Source: Ligilactobacillus faecis (GTDB lineage Bacteria > Bacillota > Bacilli > Lactobacillales > Lactobacillaceae). From it: a stretch of DNA of 64,000 nt. The translations under genes and the position numbers were made by a program. Positions 1 to 8,211 of this stretch are shown piece by piece. The notes beneath the pieces were generated by a model, which did not search any database, had not been told where the DNA came from, and was given only the letters and a program-made list of their open reading frames with translations. The stretch's first letter is position 1, and the number at the start of each line of letters is the position of its first letter. The stretch covers positions 534,501 to 598,500 of the forward strand of contig NZ_CP123639.1 of the NCBI RefSeq assembly GCF_029889745.1, written 5' to 3'.

Positions 1-1002
1 TTTAGCTGGTGTTGAAGCCCCAGCTAAAACTTGTTTGACGTATTGGTCACGATCCACAGCTTTGGAGATCGCTTGGCGGATCTTTAAGTTTTGGAACTCA
101 GCTTTTGTTTGGTTGAATTGTAAGTAGAAAGTCGTCGCTTCTTTACGGGTCAAATAGCCTGTTTGCCCTTTGAGCTGTTTAGCTTGTTCAGCACCTAAGG
201 CTGTCGCATCAACTTTACCTGATTGATACAAGTTGTAAGATGTTGAAGAAGATTTATTGACACTGTAGTTGATCGTGTTCAACTTAACTTTGTCTTTATC
301 CCAGTAGTTTTTGTTCTTTGTCAACTTCCAAGATAAGTTAGAACCTGTCCAACCTTCAAGGACGAACGGTCCGTTATAGACCATGTATTTTGAAGCCGTT
401 CCGTATTTAGAACCGTATTCTTCAACTGCTTTTTGATTTTGTGGGAAGAAGGCTGGGAAGCCCATCAACAATCTAAAGTAAGGGACATTCTTTTCAAGCG
501 TTACGACTAACTTGTAATCACCATCTGCTTTGATCCCTAATTCACTCGGTTGTTTTTCTCCGTTCATGACCGCAGTTGCGTTTTTAATACCTTCAAATAA
601 ATATGCATACTGAGAACCTGTTTTCGGATCAACTGTTCGTTGCCAAGAATAGACAAAATCTTTGGCAGTAACTTTATCACCATTTGACCATTTAGCGTTT
701 TTACGAAGATCAAATGTATAAGTCAGCCCATCGTTTGAAACAGTTGTCTTAGTCGCGATCCCTGGTTCGATCTTAGCATTTTTACCGATCCGATAAAGAC
801 CTTCTAACGAATTATTCAACTGTGAGAAACTTACCGTATCTGTTGCCTTGGAAAGATCCATCGTTGGCAATTCAGCACTTTCGCTCCAATTGAGCACTTG
901 TTTATCAGCAGTGCTCTCATTTGAGCTTTTACCACAAGCAGCTAAAAAAATCGCTGATAAGGCTACAACAGCACCTGTTTTAGCAAATTTAGCTAATTTC
1001 AT
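1..1002 (-). CDS. Oligopeptide ABC transporter substrate-binding lipoprotein (OppA family), 5' part
   Basis: The gene runs off the left edge of the window, so only about 334 N-terminal residues are visible. It starts at an ATG (complement of 1000-1002) preceded by the good ribosome site AAGGAGTT. The N-terminus is a lipoprotein signal, MKLAKFAKTGAVVALSAIFL followed by the lipobox AAC, so the mature protein is lipid-anchored outside the membrane. The following region carries typical SBP_bac_5 sequence, including AKWSNGDKVTAKDFVYSWQR and YNGPFVLEGW. The family captures oligopeptides for an Opp permease. No Opp permease genes are visible here, so it may be an orphan binding protein. A full-length paralogue lies at 16630-18246. 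Confidence 0.93.
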   Translation of the reverse strand, partial: MKLAKFAKTGAVVALSAIFLAACGKSSNESTADKQVLNWSESAELPTMDLSKATDTVSFSQLNNSLEGLYRIGKNAKIEPGIATKTTVSNDGLTYTFDLRKNAKWSNGDKVTAKDFVYSWQRTVDPKTGSQYAYLFEGIKNATAVMNGEKQPSELGIKADGDYKLVVTLEKNVPYFRLLMGFPAFFPQNQKAVEEYGSKYGTASKYMVYNGPFVLEGWTGSNLSWKLTKNKNYWDKDKVKLNTINYSVNKSSSTSYNLYQSGKVDATALGAEQAKQLKGQTGYLTRKEATTFYLQFNQTKAEFQNLKIRQAISKAVDRDQYVKQVLAGASTPAK

Positions 1003-1340
1003 ATATTCACAACTCCTTAATAATTGCTTACATCATCCTACTAGATAACTTTGACTAAAATATTATATGAAAACACAATTAAAATCAAGTATTTATTCTA
1101 ATTTCAGATGAATAAATTTATACATTTTCGCATACCCCCTTGAAAAATCCGCGTAAACCAGCGCTAATATCAATTTTTTTCGACTCATTTTTACTTAAAA
1201 AATTTTCCTGATTTTTCTAACATTTCAGTGCAAACAAGGCTTTCAAACAGCAGGAGTTATGAGTGATTTTTGAGCAACAATCTCATATTTTGCTGATCCA
1301 AACTTAAATTTTGCTCATTAGCAGATAAGAGAACAAGTAG

Positions 1341-1349
1341 TGGTATAAT
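1341..1349 (+). promoter_or_regulatory. Extended -10 promoter element of hflX
   Basis: The sequence TGGTATAAT matches an extended -10 (TGnTATAAT). No good -35 hexamer lies 17 bases upstream, which is acceptable for extended -10 promoters. Transcription from here would give hflX a leader of about 135 nt. Confidence 0.5.
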
Positions 1350-1368
1350 TCAGAGTAAATGCATATAT

Positions 1369-1404
1369 ACTCTACAAGAAGATAAATGTGAGGTAGAGTT
1401 TTTA
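1369..1404 (+). promoter_or_regulatory. Hairpin plus T-run in the hflX leader (possible attenuator)
   Basis: ACTCTAC (1369-1375) pairs with GTAGAGT (1393-1399) and is followed by a run of five T (1398-1402). It looks like a weak intrinsic terminator ahead of hflX. A minimal ATG-TGA start-stop pair sits in the loop at about 1386-1391. Attenuation is an inference; the stem is only 7 bp and AT-rich. Confidence 0.35.
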
Positions 1405-1490
1405 CGTTCAAATAAAAAAGAAAGGAAGGCTATATTTCTTTTTCAGAGCTGCACTGCATCTCTGCTTACATTTATATAGCATCAAATTAT

Positions 1491-2747
1491 ATGACACCTG
1501 TGATCTTAGCTGGTATCGAAAACGAAACTGAAAATTTTTCTTATACGATCGCTGAATTAGATGCTTTGGCTACCGCTGCAGATCTGCAAAGTACGCGGAT
1601 CTTCAAGCAGAAACTCGAGCATCCGATCGCTGCTACTTATTTGGGCAAGGGTAAGGCAGAAGAGATCAAAGAAGCAGCACTCCAAACTGAAAGTGAGATC
1701 TTAGTCGTCAATGATGAATTGACTCCGACCCAGATCCGTAATTTAGAAAATATTACTGGGCTAGAAGTGATCGACCGCACTGCTTTGATCTTACGCATCT
1801 TTTCAAGCCGGGCGAAAACACGCGAAGCTAAGCTCCAAGTTCAGATTGCTAAATTAAATTATCAATTACCCCGTCTCCATACAAATTCAGCTGAAAAACT
1901 GGATCAACAAACTGCTGGGGGCGGTTTTACTAACCGCGGGGCTGGGGAAAAAAGACGCGAGCTAGACCGCCGCGTCATCCAAAAGAAGATCAGCGCTCTA
2001 AACAAAGAATTAAAAGAGATCGCAAAAGAACACGAGACAAAGCAAAAACAGCGTCTTCGCTCAGATATCAAAACAGTCGCTTTAGTTGGCTATACAAATG
2101 CTGGCAAATCTACAACTTTGAATGGTCTCTTGCAACTCTTTGGTCAAAATAAAACAAAACAAGTCTTTGAAAAAGATATGCTATTTGCAACGTTAGATAC
2201 TTCGGTACGCAAGCTGACTTTTCCAGATAATAAGTCACTTCTTCTAAGCGATACAGTCGGTTTTGTCTCCAAACTGCCTCATCAACTAGTCAAAGCTTTC
2301 CGCACAACGTTAGCCGAGGCTAAAAATGCGGATCTTTTATTACACGTCGTCGATCTTTCAGATGAACATTATCAAGCGATGATCGAAACGACTGAGCAAA
2401 CTTTAAAAGAGATCGGTGTAAGTGAGATCCCTATGCTATATGTTTTTAATAAGGCCGATAAGCTCAATACAAAATATCCTGTTTTAACAGGAGACGAACT
2501 GACATTTTCTGCCAAAGATCCAGCATCTTTACAAGCTTTGGCCGAGCTGATCAAAACTAAACTCTTCAGTGACTATCAAACACAAACGTACTTGATCCCG
2601 TATGACCAAGGAAGTATAGTTGAACGCTTGAATAAAGAAGCCCATGTCATTACGACCAAATATCTACCGGAAGGAACGCAGATCACCGCCGAAGTAGCAC
2701 CCGTTTTTGCTCAAAAATTAGCTTCTTACCAACAAACAAACAACTAA
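1491..2747 (+). CDS. hflX: Ribosome-associated GTPase HflX
   Basis: This is a 418-residue protein of normal HflX length. Residues about 1-190 form the HflX N-terminal and coiled-coil region, including the conserved glycine-rich stretch QQTAGGGFTNRGAGEKRREL. The GTPase domain follows, with G1 GYTNAGKST near residue 200, G3 DTVGF near 253 and G4 NKAD near 320. HflX binds the 50S subunit and splits stalled or antibiotic-bound ribosomes; in several Firmicutes it contributes to macrolide/lincosamide tolerance. The ATG at 1491 has no good ribosome site just upstream. The purine stretch AAAGAAAGGAAGG lies near 1420-1430, some 60 bases away, and the frame stays open upstream for a while. A somewhat longer protein with a non-ATG start is therefore possible. 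The terminator has been split into two copies by an IS. Confidence 0.95.
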   Translation: MTPVILAGIENETENFSYTIAELDALATAADLQSTRIFKQKLEHPIAATYLGKGKAEEIKEAALQTESEILVVNDELTPTQIRNLENITGLEVIDRTALILRIFSSRAKTREAKLQVQIAKLNYQLPRLHTNSAEKLDQQTAGGGFTNRGAGEKRRELDRRVIQKKISALNKELKEIAKEHETKQKQRLRSDIKTVALVGYTNAGKSTTLNGLLQLFGQNKTKQVFEKDMLFATLDTSVRKLTFPDNKSLLLSDTVGFVSKLPHQLVKAFRTTLAEAKNADLLLHVVDLSDEHYQAMIETTEQTLKEIGVSEIPMLYVFNKADKLNTKYPVLTGDELTFSAKDPASLQALAELIKTKLFSDYQTQTYLIPYDQGSIVERLNKEAHVITTKYLPEGTQITAEVAPVFAQKLASYQQTNN

Positions 2748-2749
2748 AA

Positions 2750-2776
2750 AAACAGCGTCGTTACTGCACGCTGTTT
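2750..2776 (+). terminator. hflX terminator, left copy of a 27-bp IS target duplication
   Basis: AAACAGCGT and ACGCTGTTT form a 9-bp stem around a 9-base loop immediately after the hflX stop. The same 27 bases occur again at 4295-4321 on the other side of the IS, so the whole hairpin is the target-site duplication. Confidence 0.9.
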
Positions 2777-2861
2777 CAGAATGTAGACTAAGTCATCAGA
2801 GTATGTGCTCTGGTGACTTTTTTTTGTATAATTAAAGAAAACGGTTACGGAGGTGCTCATT

Positions 2862-3476
2862 ATGCTTCACAAAAGTGATCCCAATCTCAAACGCTGTGAA
2901 TATGCTCGTACTTCTCTAGATGATTTGGTCCCAAAAGATCATTTACTCCGTAAAATTGATCAAATTATTGATTTCTCTTTTATTTATGATCTTGTCGAAG
3001 ATTCCTATTGTAAAAATAATGGTCGTCCTAGTCTTGACCCTGTACTACTCATAAAGATTCCTTTGATCCAAAATCTATTTGGTATTCGTTCTATGCGTCA
3101 AACGATCAAAGAAATTCAAGTTAATGTCGCTTATCGATGGTTTCTAGGACTAGGTTTAAATGATCCTGTTCCTCATTTCTCTACCTACGGTAAAAATTAT
3201 AAAAGAAGATTTGCTGAAAGCCATGTAATAGAAGCTATTTTTGCTCATATTTTGAAACTCTGTTTAGAAAATGATCTTATCGACACAACTGATATCTTTA
3301 TTGATGGAACTCATTTGAAAGCTGCTGCTAACAGCCGTAAATATACTACTGAAGTTATTGAAACTAAGTCAAAATTTATGAGTGAAGATCTCGAAAAAGA
3401 AATAAATGTAGATAGAGCTAAACATCAAAAGAAACCCTTAAAAGAAGAAAAACCTAAAAAAAAACTAGACAAGTAA
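2862..3476 (+). CDS. Transposase, N-terminal part (frame 1 of a frameshifted transposase)
   Basis: This frame encodes the DUF772-type N-terminal region and the first catalytic Asp of a DDE transposase (FIDGTHLKAAAN). I choose the ATG at 2862 because GGAGG lies 8 bases upstream; an in-frame GTG at 2853 overlaps that site. The frame ends in a Lys-rich tail encoded by a run of nine A (3456-3464) and stops soon after. The rest of the catalytic domain lies in the -1 frame, so the active protein probably needs ribosomal or transcriptional slippage at the A9 run. Confidence 0.85.
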   Translation: MLHKSDPNLKRCEYARTSLDDLVPKDHLLRKIDQIIDFSFIYDLVEDSYCKNNGRPSLDPVLLIKIPLIQNLFGIRSMRQTIKEIQVNVAYRWFLGLGLNDPVPHFSTYGKNYKRRFAESHVIEAIFAHILKLCLENDLIDTTDIFIDGTHLKAAANSRKYTTEVIETKSKFMSEDLEKEINVDRAKHQKKPLKEEKPKKKLDK

Positions 3477-4249
3477 AAATATCTAAAACTGATCCTGATA
3501 GTGGATGGTTTCATAAGGGTGAACACAAACAGGTTTTTGCCTATAACGTTCAAGCTGCCTGTGATAAAAATGGGTGGCTCTTAGCTTATGTGGTCGGTGC
3601 GGGAAATATCCATGATACGCAACTTTTTCCTGAAATATTTGAAAAAGTACGGAAGTACGACCCACAATATATTATCGCTGATTCTGGCTATAAAACACCC
3701 ACGATCGCACACTTTTTACTATCTCAAGGCATAATTCCCATTCTTCCTTATAAACGCCCAAGGGGCAAAGTTGGTACGCTTAGACCCAAAGATTTTGTTT
3801 ATGATGAATATTATGATTGTTATTTATGTCCTGGCGATCAAATCTTAATGTACTCCACAACTAATCGAAGTGGTTATCGTGAATATAAAAGTGATCCTAC
3901 AATCTGTGAAAAATGTCCTTTACTGCACAAATGTACACAAAGTAAAAATCATCAAAGAGTTATCGCTCGTCATGTTTGGCAAGATAGTATGGAAAAATGT
4001 GAGGATATCAGGCATCAAACTGGCTCAAAATTAAAGTATGAAGCGCGAAAGGAGACGATCGAAAGAAATTTTGGTTCGGCAAAAGAATATCACAACTTGA
4101 GATACGCCCGAGAAGTAGGAATTGATAAAATTCTAGCTAAAGTCGGGTTGATATTTGCGTGCCTAAATCTAAAAAAATTGGTAAAAATACTGGGGAAAAA
4201 CCCTGTTATATTCGTATATTTCAAAGTATATAGTCATAAAAATACATAA
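3458..4249 (+). CDS. Transposase, C-terminal part (frame 2, read after -1 slippage)
   Basis: Reading in the -1 frame from the A9 run gives an open frame that continues the transposase. KTDPDSGWFHKGEHKQVFAY is followed by the second Asp in IIADSGYKTPT and the catalytic Glu region in ETIERNFGSAKEYHNLRYAR. A Cys-containing segment (CEKCPLLHKC) lies between them, as in many IS1182/IS5-like transposases. The first internal ATG (3590) would miss the conserved GWFHKGEHK block, so independent translation is unlikely to give a functional protein. The same arrangement is preserved in copy 2. Confidence 0.8.
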   Translation, partial: KKTRQVKISKTDPDSGWFHKGEHKQVFAYNVQAACDKNGWLLAYVVGAGNIHDTQLFPEIFEKVRKYDPQYIIADSGYKTPTIAHFLLSQGIIPILPYKRPRGKVGTLRPKDFVYDEYYDCYLCPGDQILMYSTTNRSGYREYKSDPTICEKCPLLHKCTQSKNHQRVIARHVWQDSMEKCEDIRHQTGSKLKYEARKETIERNFGSAKEYHNLRYAREVGIDKILAKVGLIFACLNLKKLVKILGKNPVIFVYFKVYSHKNT

Positions 4250-4294
4250 AAAAACAAACTCTATCCATTTTGAATAGAGTTTGTCTACGTTCTG

Positions 4295-4321
4295 AAACAG
4301 CGTCGTTACTGCACGCTGTTT
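4295..4321 (+). terminator. Right copy of the duplicated hflX terminator
   Basis: This is an exact 27-base repeat of 2750-2776, followed by additional T. It keeps a functional-looking hairpin plus T-run downstream of the IS. Confidence 0.88.
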
Positions 4322-4427
4322 TTTTAGTTGCCGATTTTTGAGTAAAAACATTTAAAATAAAACTTTTAATGTTTTCTAAAATATGCTACCGTTTAACTTA
4401 TATTAATTCTAAAAAGGTTGGTGTCTC

Positions 4428-5750
4428 ATGGAGAAAAAAGAACAAGTCCACTTAGAGCGTTCGATAGACCTATCTTCTGCTTTAGCTTTAGTGATCGGGA
4501 CCGTTATTGGTTCTGGAATCTTTTTTAAACAAGCTTCAGTTTTAAGTTATTCTCACTCAACAACACTTGCTCTTTTAGCTTGGTTTTTGGGGGGCGTCTT
4601 GACTTTGACAAGTGGTTTGACTATCGCCGAGATCGGTTCCCAGATGCCACAAACAGGCGGATTATACATCTATATGCATAATCTGTACGGTAAAATTTGG
4701 GGCTTTTTATCTGGTTGGATGCAGATCACCGTTTATGGCCCTGCCGTGATCGCTGCACTAGGAGCTTACTTAGCGATCCTCTTACAAGCTTTTTTTGGTT
4801 TTGATCAAAGTTTAACGCCTTATGTCGGTGTTTTATCAGTCATTTTGATCTCTCTTTTTAACTTCTTAGCCAATCGCTTCGGTTCGGCGTTACAGATCAT
4901 CACGACGCTATGTAAACTTTTACCGATCGCTTTGATCATTATCTTTGGTCTCTTATTTGGTGATCAAAATGCATTAGGTCAAGTATTAGCGACACAAGCT
5001 GCGACGCCAGCGGGAAATTTTGGTGTTGCGATCTTAGCGACTTTATTCGCTTACGATGGTTGGATCTTGATCGCCAACATGGGTGGGGAGATCAAAAATC
5101 CGCAAAAGATCTTACCCCTTGCGATCATCCTTGGTCTCTCAGCCGTTTTAGTGATCTACGTTTTAGTTTCATATGGGATCTTCAAGACGATGCCGGCTGA
5201 AATGATCCAACGCTACGGTGAAAATGCGACGCCACATTTTGCAGTAATGGCCTTTGGACCTTTAGGTGGCAAACTCTTAAACATCGGGATCATCATCTCG
5301 ATCATTGGTTGTATGAATGGAAAAGTCATGACGATCCCACGGATCATGTATGCAATGGCCAGAAACAACGAACTGCCTTTTTCAAAACAGTTAGCCTACA
5401 TCAATAAAACGATGCATACTCCGATGGTCTCGATCTCAGTGATCGCGCTGATCGCTTCAGGCATGATCTTGACTGTCGATCCTGACCGCTTGACTGAGAT
5501 CTGTATCTTTACGATCTATTGTTTTTATGTAATGACCTTCTTTGGGATCTTTAAGTTGCGCAAAGTTTCTACTACTAAGAAACGGCCTTTTTCAGTTCCA
5601 CTTTATCCATTCACACCGATCGTAGCGATCTTAGGAGCTGCCTTTGTGCTAGTCAGTGAACTTTTCTCTGACTTAAGTGGGGTTTTGATCTCTCTTGCGA
5701 TCGTCTTATGTGGAGTCCCGCTTTACTACTGGAAAGAAAAGCACAAATAG
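4428..5750 (+). CDS. APC-superfamily amino acid permease (LAT-like, SteT/YkbA type)
   Basis: This is a 440-residue polytopic membrane protein with about 12 predicted transmembrane segments. The N-terminal signature VIGTVIGSGIFFKQ in TM1 is the classic unwound substrate-binding helix of APC transporters. AYDGWILIANMGGEIKNPQ in the middle is typical of the LAT/SteT exchanger group, which moves neutral amino acids such as serine and threonine by exchange or proton symport. The substrate cannot be fixed from sequence. The start is supported by AAAGG upstream. It stands alone between the IS and a convergent small gene. Confidence 0.85.
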   Translation: MEKKEQVHLERSIDLSSALALVIGTVIGSGIFFKQASVLSYSHSTTLALLAWFLGGVLTLTSGLTIAEIGSQMPQTGGLYIYMHNLYGKIWGFLSGWMQITVYGPAVIAALGAYLAILLQAFFGFDQSLTPYVGVLSVILISLFNFLANRFGSALQIITTLCKLLPIALIIIFGLLFGDQNALGQVLATQAATPAGNFGVAILATLFAYDGWILIANMGGEIKNPQKILPLAIILGLSAVLVIYVLVSYGIFKTMPAEMIQRYGENATPHFAVMAFGPLGGKLLNIGIIISIIGCMNGKVMTIPRIMYAMARNNELPFSKQLAYINKTMHTPMVSISVIALIASGMILTVDPDRLTEICIFTIYCFYVMTFFGIFKLRKVSTTKKRPFSVPLYPFTPIVAILGAAFVLVSELFSDLSGVLISLAIVLCGVPLYYWKEKHK

Positions 5751-5806
5751 CCAAGATGTCGTTCATCTGTTTCCAGCTACTTTCAGAACGAACACGCGCT
5801 ATTTAA

Positions 5807-6133
5807 TTAGACCACTTGATCGATAAAGATTGCACGAATAAAAGAAATAATTATGAGGATAAGGTAAGGGATCATAATAAATAACAACGTAATTTTACTT
5901 TCTTTGTGGCAAAATTTATTGGATATAAAAATGAAACTGATAGCGCCTGTCCAAAAAAGCATCCCTAAGACCTCCCAAAGATAGCCTCCACTACCATCTC
6001 GGATATTACCCTCAGTATACTCATTTAGAAAAGGGAATTTTGCAGTAATACCTGCATATAAACAAAATAAATATCCACATACTGATAAAGTTTCCAAAAG
6101 GAAGAAAAGGATCTTCTTAACATTTTTTGCCAT
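5807..6133 (-). CDS. Small membrane protein of unknown function (108 residues)
   Basis: I do not recognise this protein. I choose the ATG at 6131-6133 (MAKNVKKILFFLLET) because AAAGGAAT lies just upstream; the longer frame to 6175 adds residues that run through that site. Three hydrophobic segments are visible, at about residues 4-30, 47-70 and 80-103, separated by short polar loops. The gene is monocistronic and converges with the permease. Its codon use is more AT-rich than that of its neighbours and it has fewer GATC sites, which might mean acquisition. Confidence 0.6.
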   Translation of the reverse strand: MAKNVKKILFFLLETLSVCGYLFCLYAGITAKFPFLNEYTEGNIRDGSGGYLWEVLGMLFWTGAISFIFISNKFCHKESKITLLFIMIPYLILIIISFIRAIFIDQVV

Positions 6134-6268
6134 ATATTTAATATTCCTTTCTTGGTAAGGTAAAATAACTACCACGTTTAGTGATAGTACAATTATATTG
6201 TCACTAGGCTATCTACGCAATTTCTAAAGGGGCACGAAGTAATATCGTCCTGAGTTTTTGACATAAAT

Positions 6269-6317
6269 AAAAGGCATCTTCGATTTCTCGAAAACTGAGA
6301 GCTTGAAGATGCCTTTG
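6269..6317 (-). terminator. Intrinsic terminator after the Ala/Thr/Pro-repeat protein gene
   Basis: AAGGCATCTTC and GAAGATGCCTT form an 11-bp stem. On the minus strand it is followed by TTTTATTTA. It ends the 6958-8211 / 6418-6930 transcript. Confidence 0.8.
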
Positions 6318-6417
6318 TTTAACTTAAAAAATGTTTTTTCTACCTTATGAGTAAACACTAATTTTTAAAGGGTCTCTTTGTTAGTGTACCTAGCAACAAA
6401 AATGTTACAGTCACTTT

Positions 6418-6930
6418 TTAACGATACCAATAACAGTTATAGGCACGGTGGTAATTATAACGATAGCATGTTTTTTGGTAAATGATGATCCAGCACCGCT
6501 TTTGACAAGGTTGACCTTCACCGGCCGCTGTTGGCGCTGTTGGGGCCGTCGGAGCGGTTGGAGCCGTTGGGGCAGTCGGGGCAGTCGGGGCAGTCGCTGC
6601 AGTTGTATCGGTCGCTACCGTTCCGGCTTTTCCGGCTGTTCCTGCTGTCCCAGCAGTACCAGCCGTCCCTGCTTGAGCGATCACATCTGTTTTAGGACCA
6701 CAAGCTGTTTGAGCCATTTGGGCCGTGTCTGCCGTTTGAGCGGTCGGCGCAGTCGGAGCTACTTGCGCCACTTCACTTGTTGTGGGCACATCATTTGGAC
6801 CAGCAACTTGCCCAGTCGGAGCGGTCGTCCCAGTTGCTGCAGTTGGGGCAGTATCCGCCACAGCGACTGTTCCTCCAAGCGCAATAAAAAGACAAGTGGC
6901 AATGGTTGTGAAAAAAATTTTAAATTTCAT
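6418..6930 (-). CDS. Secreted Ala/Thr/Pro-repeat protein with a Cys- and Tyr-rich C-terminus
   Basis: This is a 170-residue protein with a clear signal peptide (cleavage probably after AVA near residue 25). The mature chain is low-complexity Ala-Thr-Pro, including an AGT-type repeat and an APT-type repeat encoded by 9-base tandem units. It ends with a compact tail containing four Cys and about nine Tyr/Trp (CQKRCWIIIYQ then TCYRYNYHRAYNCYWYR). No LPXTG anchor is visible. The gene starts 27 bases after the end of the glycosyltransferase gene with the ribosome site AAAGGAAA, so the two are almost certainly co-transcribed. The Thr-rich chain could be a glycosylated spacer, and the aromatic Cys tail a wall- or self-associating module. 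Both ideas are inference; I know of no family match. Confidence 0.7.
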   Translation of the reverse strand: MKFKIFFTTIATCLFIALGGTVAVADTAPTAATGTTAPTGQVAGPNDVPTTSEVAQVAPTAPTAQTADTAQMAQTACGPKTDVIAQAGTAGTAGTAGTAGKAGTVATDTTAATAPTAPTAPTAPTAPTAPTAPTAAGEGQPCQKRCWIIIYQKTCYRYNYHRAYNCYWYR

Positions 6931-6957
6931 TTTTTGATTTTCCTTTCTTTAAATGAT

Positions 6958-8211
6958 CTATTCTTCTAAAGTTTGTGAATCTGAGCCAACATGACTTGTC
7001 TTGACCCAATGAGTCTTTTTCCGAAGCTTATTATAAAAAGCTAGCAGGATCGCAAAATAAAAAAGATAGTTATACACTAGCATGATCAATAACAGCCACA
7101 AAGCATTGAAAAATGTTATCTGTCCGGTCACTTTGCTATACCGCTCCATGATCCGAACGTTGATCCAAGTATTGATCAACAATAAGATCACTGCTAAGAG
7201 CCAATAACGCGCAAAAAAAGCAATGATAAAGAAAAAGACCAAAATATTAGCTAGACCAGTTACGATCGAGATAAATGGTAAGAAGAGATAAAAGGTCATC
7301 TCTAGCTTCGCTCCAAACCTCAAAGTTCGACTGCGTAAGATCTTGGACCAGTATTTAAAAAGGCAATCCAGCCCACCTTGACACCAACGGGCTCTTTGCC
7401 GAATAAACGGAATAATCTTGGCAAGTGCTTCTTGATAAATGATAACTTCTCCAGCATAGTATGTTTTTTTTCCTTGTAGTAAAAAGCGCGTACTGAATTC
7501 AAAATCTTCTAGTAACGCATTGCCCCAAGGCCTCGTCTCAGGACTGGCATTCAAGCGAATGAATTGTCCGTTACCTGAAGCCGCAGCATTTTTTAGCCGA
7601 TTGCGAATATTTTGGATCCAGTTATTGATCACGATAAATTCAATATCTTGCAACTTTTGGAGCCAATTTTGTTCTGCAAACATTCCAACTCGTGTCTGTA
7701 CAAGTGCAAGCTCAGGATCATTTTCAAAAATCGCGATGATCCGCCGATAACTTGCTTCACTCAAGTAAGCATCAGCATCTAAAACACCACAAACGATATT
7801 CTTTGTGCCTGCGTTTGCTTTGATCTTTTGATAAGCCCAGTTCAAAGCTTCACCTTTTCCCGTTTGTGCTTCTGGTAATTTGCGCTGCAAAATTTGGACT
7901 TTTGTCGTTTGGTGTCGCTTGAGCAAAGCTTGAGCTAACTGAGCGGTAGCATCGCTTGAAGCATCATCGATGATATACATTTTAACTTGTGGTAGTTTTT
8001 CTGTACTGCGTAAAAAATTATTGATCGTTTGCTCGATCACAGACGCTTCATTCAAGGCTGGAACTAAGATCACAAGCTGGTCGATCTTCATTTTTGGTGG
8101 TAATGAAGTGACTTCGTCTTTTCCCTCACCAAATGTTAATAAGATCAAACACCAAAACAAATAGATCCCCACACCGACTAATGAAATACTAAAAAAGAGT
8201 TCGATCTTCAC
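6958..8211 (-). CDS. Membrane-bound family 2 glycosyltransferase (PgaC/BcsA-like)
   Basis: This 417-residue enzyme has an N-terminal membrane anchor (about residues 5-27), a GT-A catalytic domain (about 45-290) and three to four C-terminal membrane segments. The expected motifs are present: IIDDASSD, DADAYLS (the DxD metal site), LLEDFEFSTRF and QRARW, which is the QxxRW signature of processive synthases. Family members make poly-N-acetylglucosamine, glucan or similar surface polymers, or transfer sugars to lipids; the sugar is not predictable here. It is the first gene of a two-gene unit with the Ala/Thr/Pro-repeat secreted protein. Confidence 0.88.
   Translation of the reverse strand: MKIELFFSISLVGVGIYLFWCLILLTFGEGKDEVTSLPPKMKIDQLVILVPALNEASVIEQTINNFLRSTEKLPQVKMYIIDDASSDATAQLAQALLKRHQTTKVQILQRKLPEAQTGKGEALNWAYQKIKANAGTKNIVCGVLDADAYLSEASYRRIIAIFENDPELALVQTRVGMFAEQNWLQKLQDIEFIVINNWIQNIRNRLKNAAASGNGQFIRLNASPETRPWGNALLEDFEFSTRFLLQGKKTYYAGEVIIYQEALAKIIPFIRQRARWCQGGLDCLFKYWSKILRSRTLRFGAKLEMTFYLFLPFISIVTGLANILVFFFIIAFFARYWLLAVILLLINTWINVRIMERYSKVTGQITFFNALWLLLIMLVYNYLFYFAILLAFYNKLRKKTHWVKTSHVGSDSQTLEE

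Larger units (their letters stand above)
1003..1490. other. 488-bp gap between the oppA-like gene and hflX
   Basis: This is an AT-rich gap between divergent genes. Bases 1003-1320 show no convincing gene or structure beyond what would be promoter region for the oppA-like gene. Bases 1341-1490 form the hflX leader, with an extended -10 element and a hairpin described separately. Confidence 0.5.
2777..4294. mobile_element. IS1182-type insertion sequence, copy 1 (1518 bp)
   Basis: The element has terminal inverted repeats CAGAATGTAGAC (left) and GTCTACGTTCTG (right), with one mismatch. It is flanked by a 27-bp direct repeat that is the complete hflX terminator. Inside the left end is its own strong hairpin plus T8 (about 2790-2826), which would stop transcription entering from hflX. 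A -10-like TATAAT (about 2828) and GGAGG then precede the transposase. A second stem-loop (about 4256-4284) lies inside the right end. Copy 2 at 25019-26535 is nearly identical, which indicates recent movement. Confidence 0.93.

Noticed and set aside
2790-2826. The hairpin plus T8 inside the left end of IS copy 1 as a host terminator
   Set aside because: The same hairpin occurs in copy 2, so it belongs to the IS.
6448-6969. A 173-codon plus-strand frame opposite the Ala/Thr/Pro-repeat protein gene
   Set aside because: It is a shadow of the GC-rich repeat on the other strand; it reads as Arg/Ser/Cys-rich low complexity and lacks a ribosome site.
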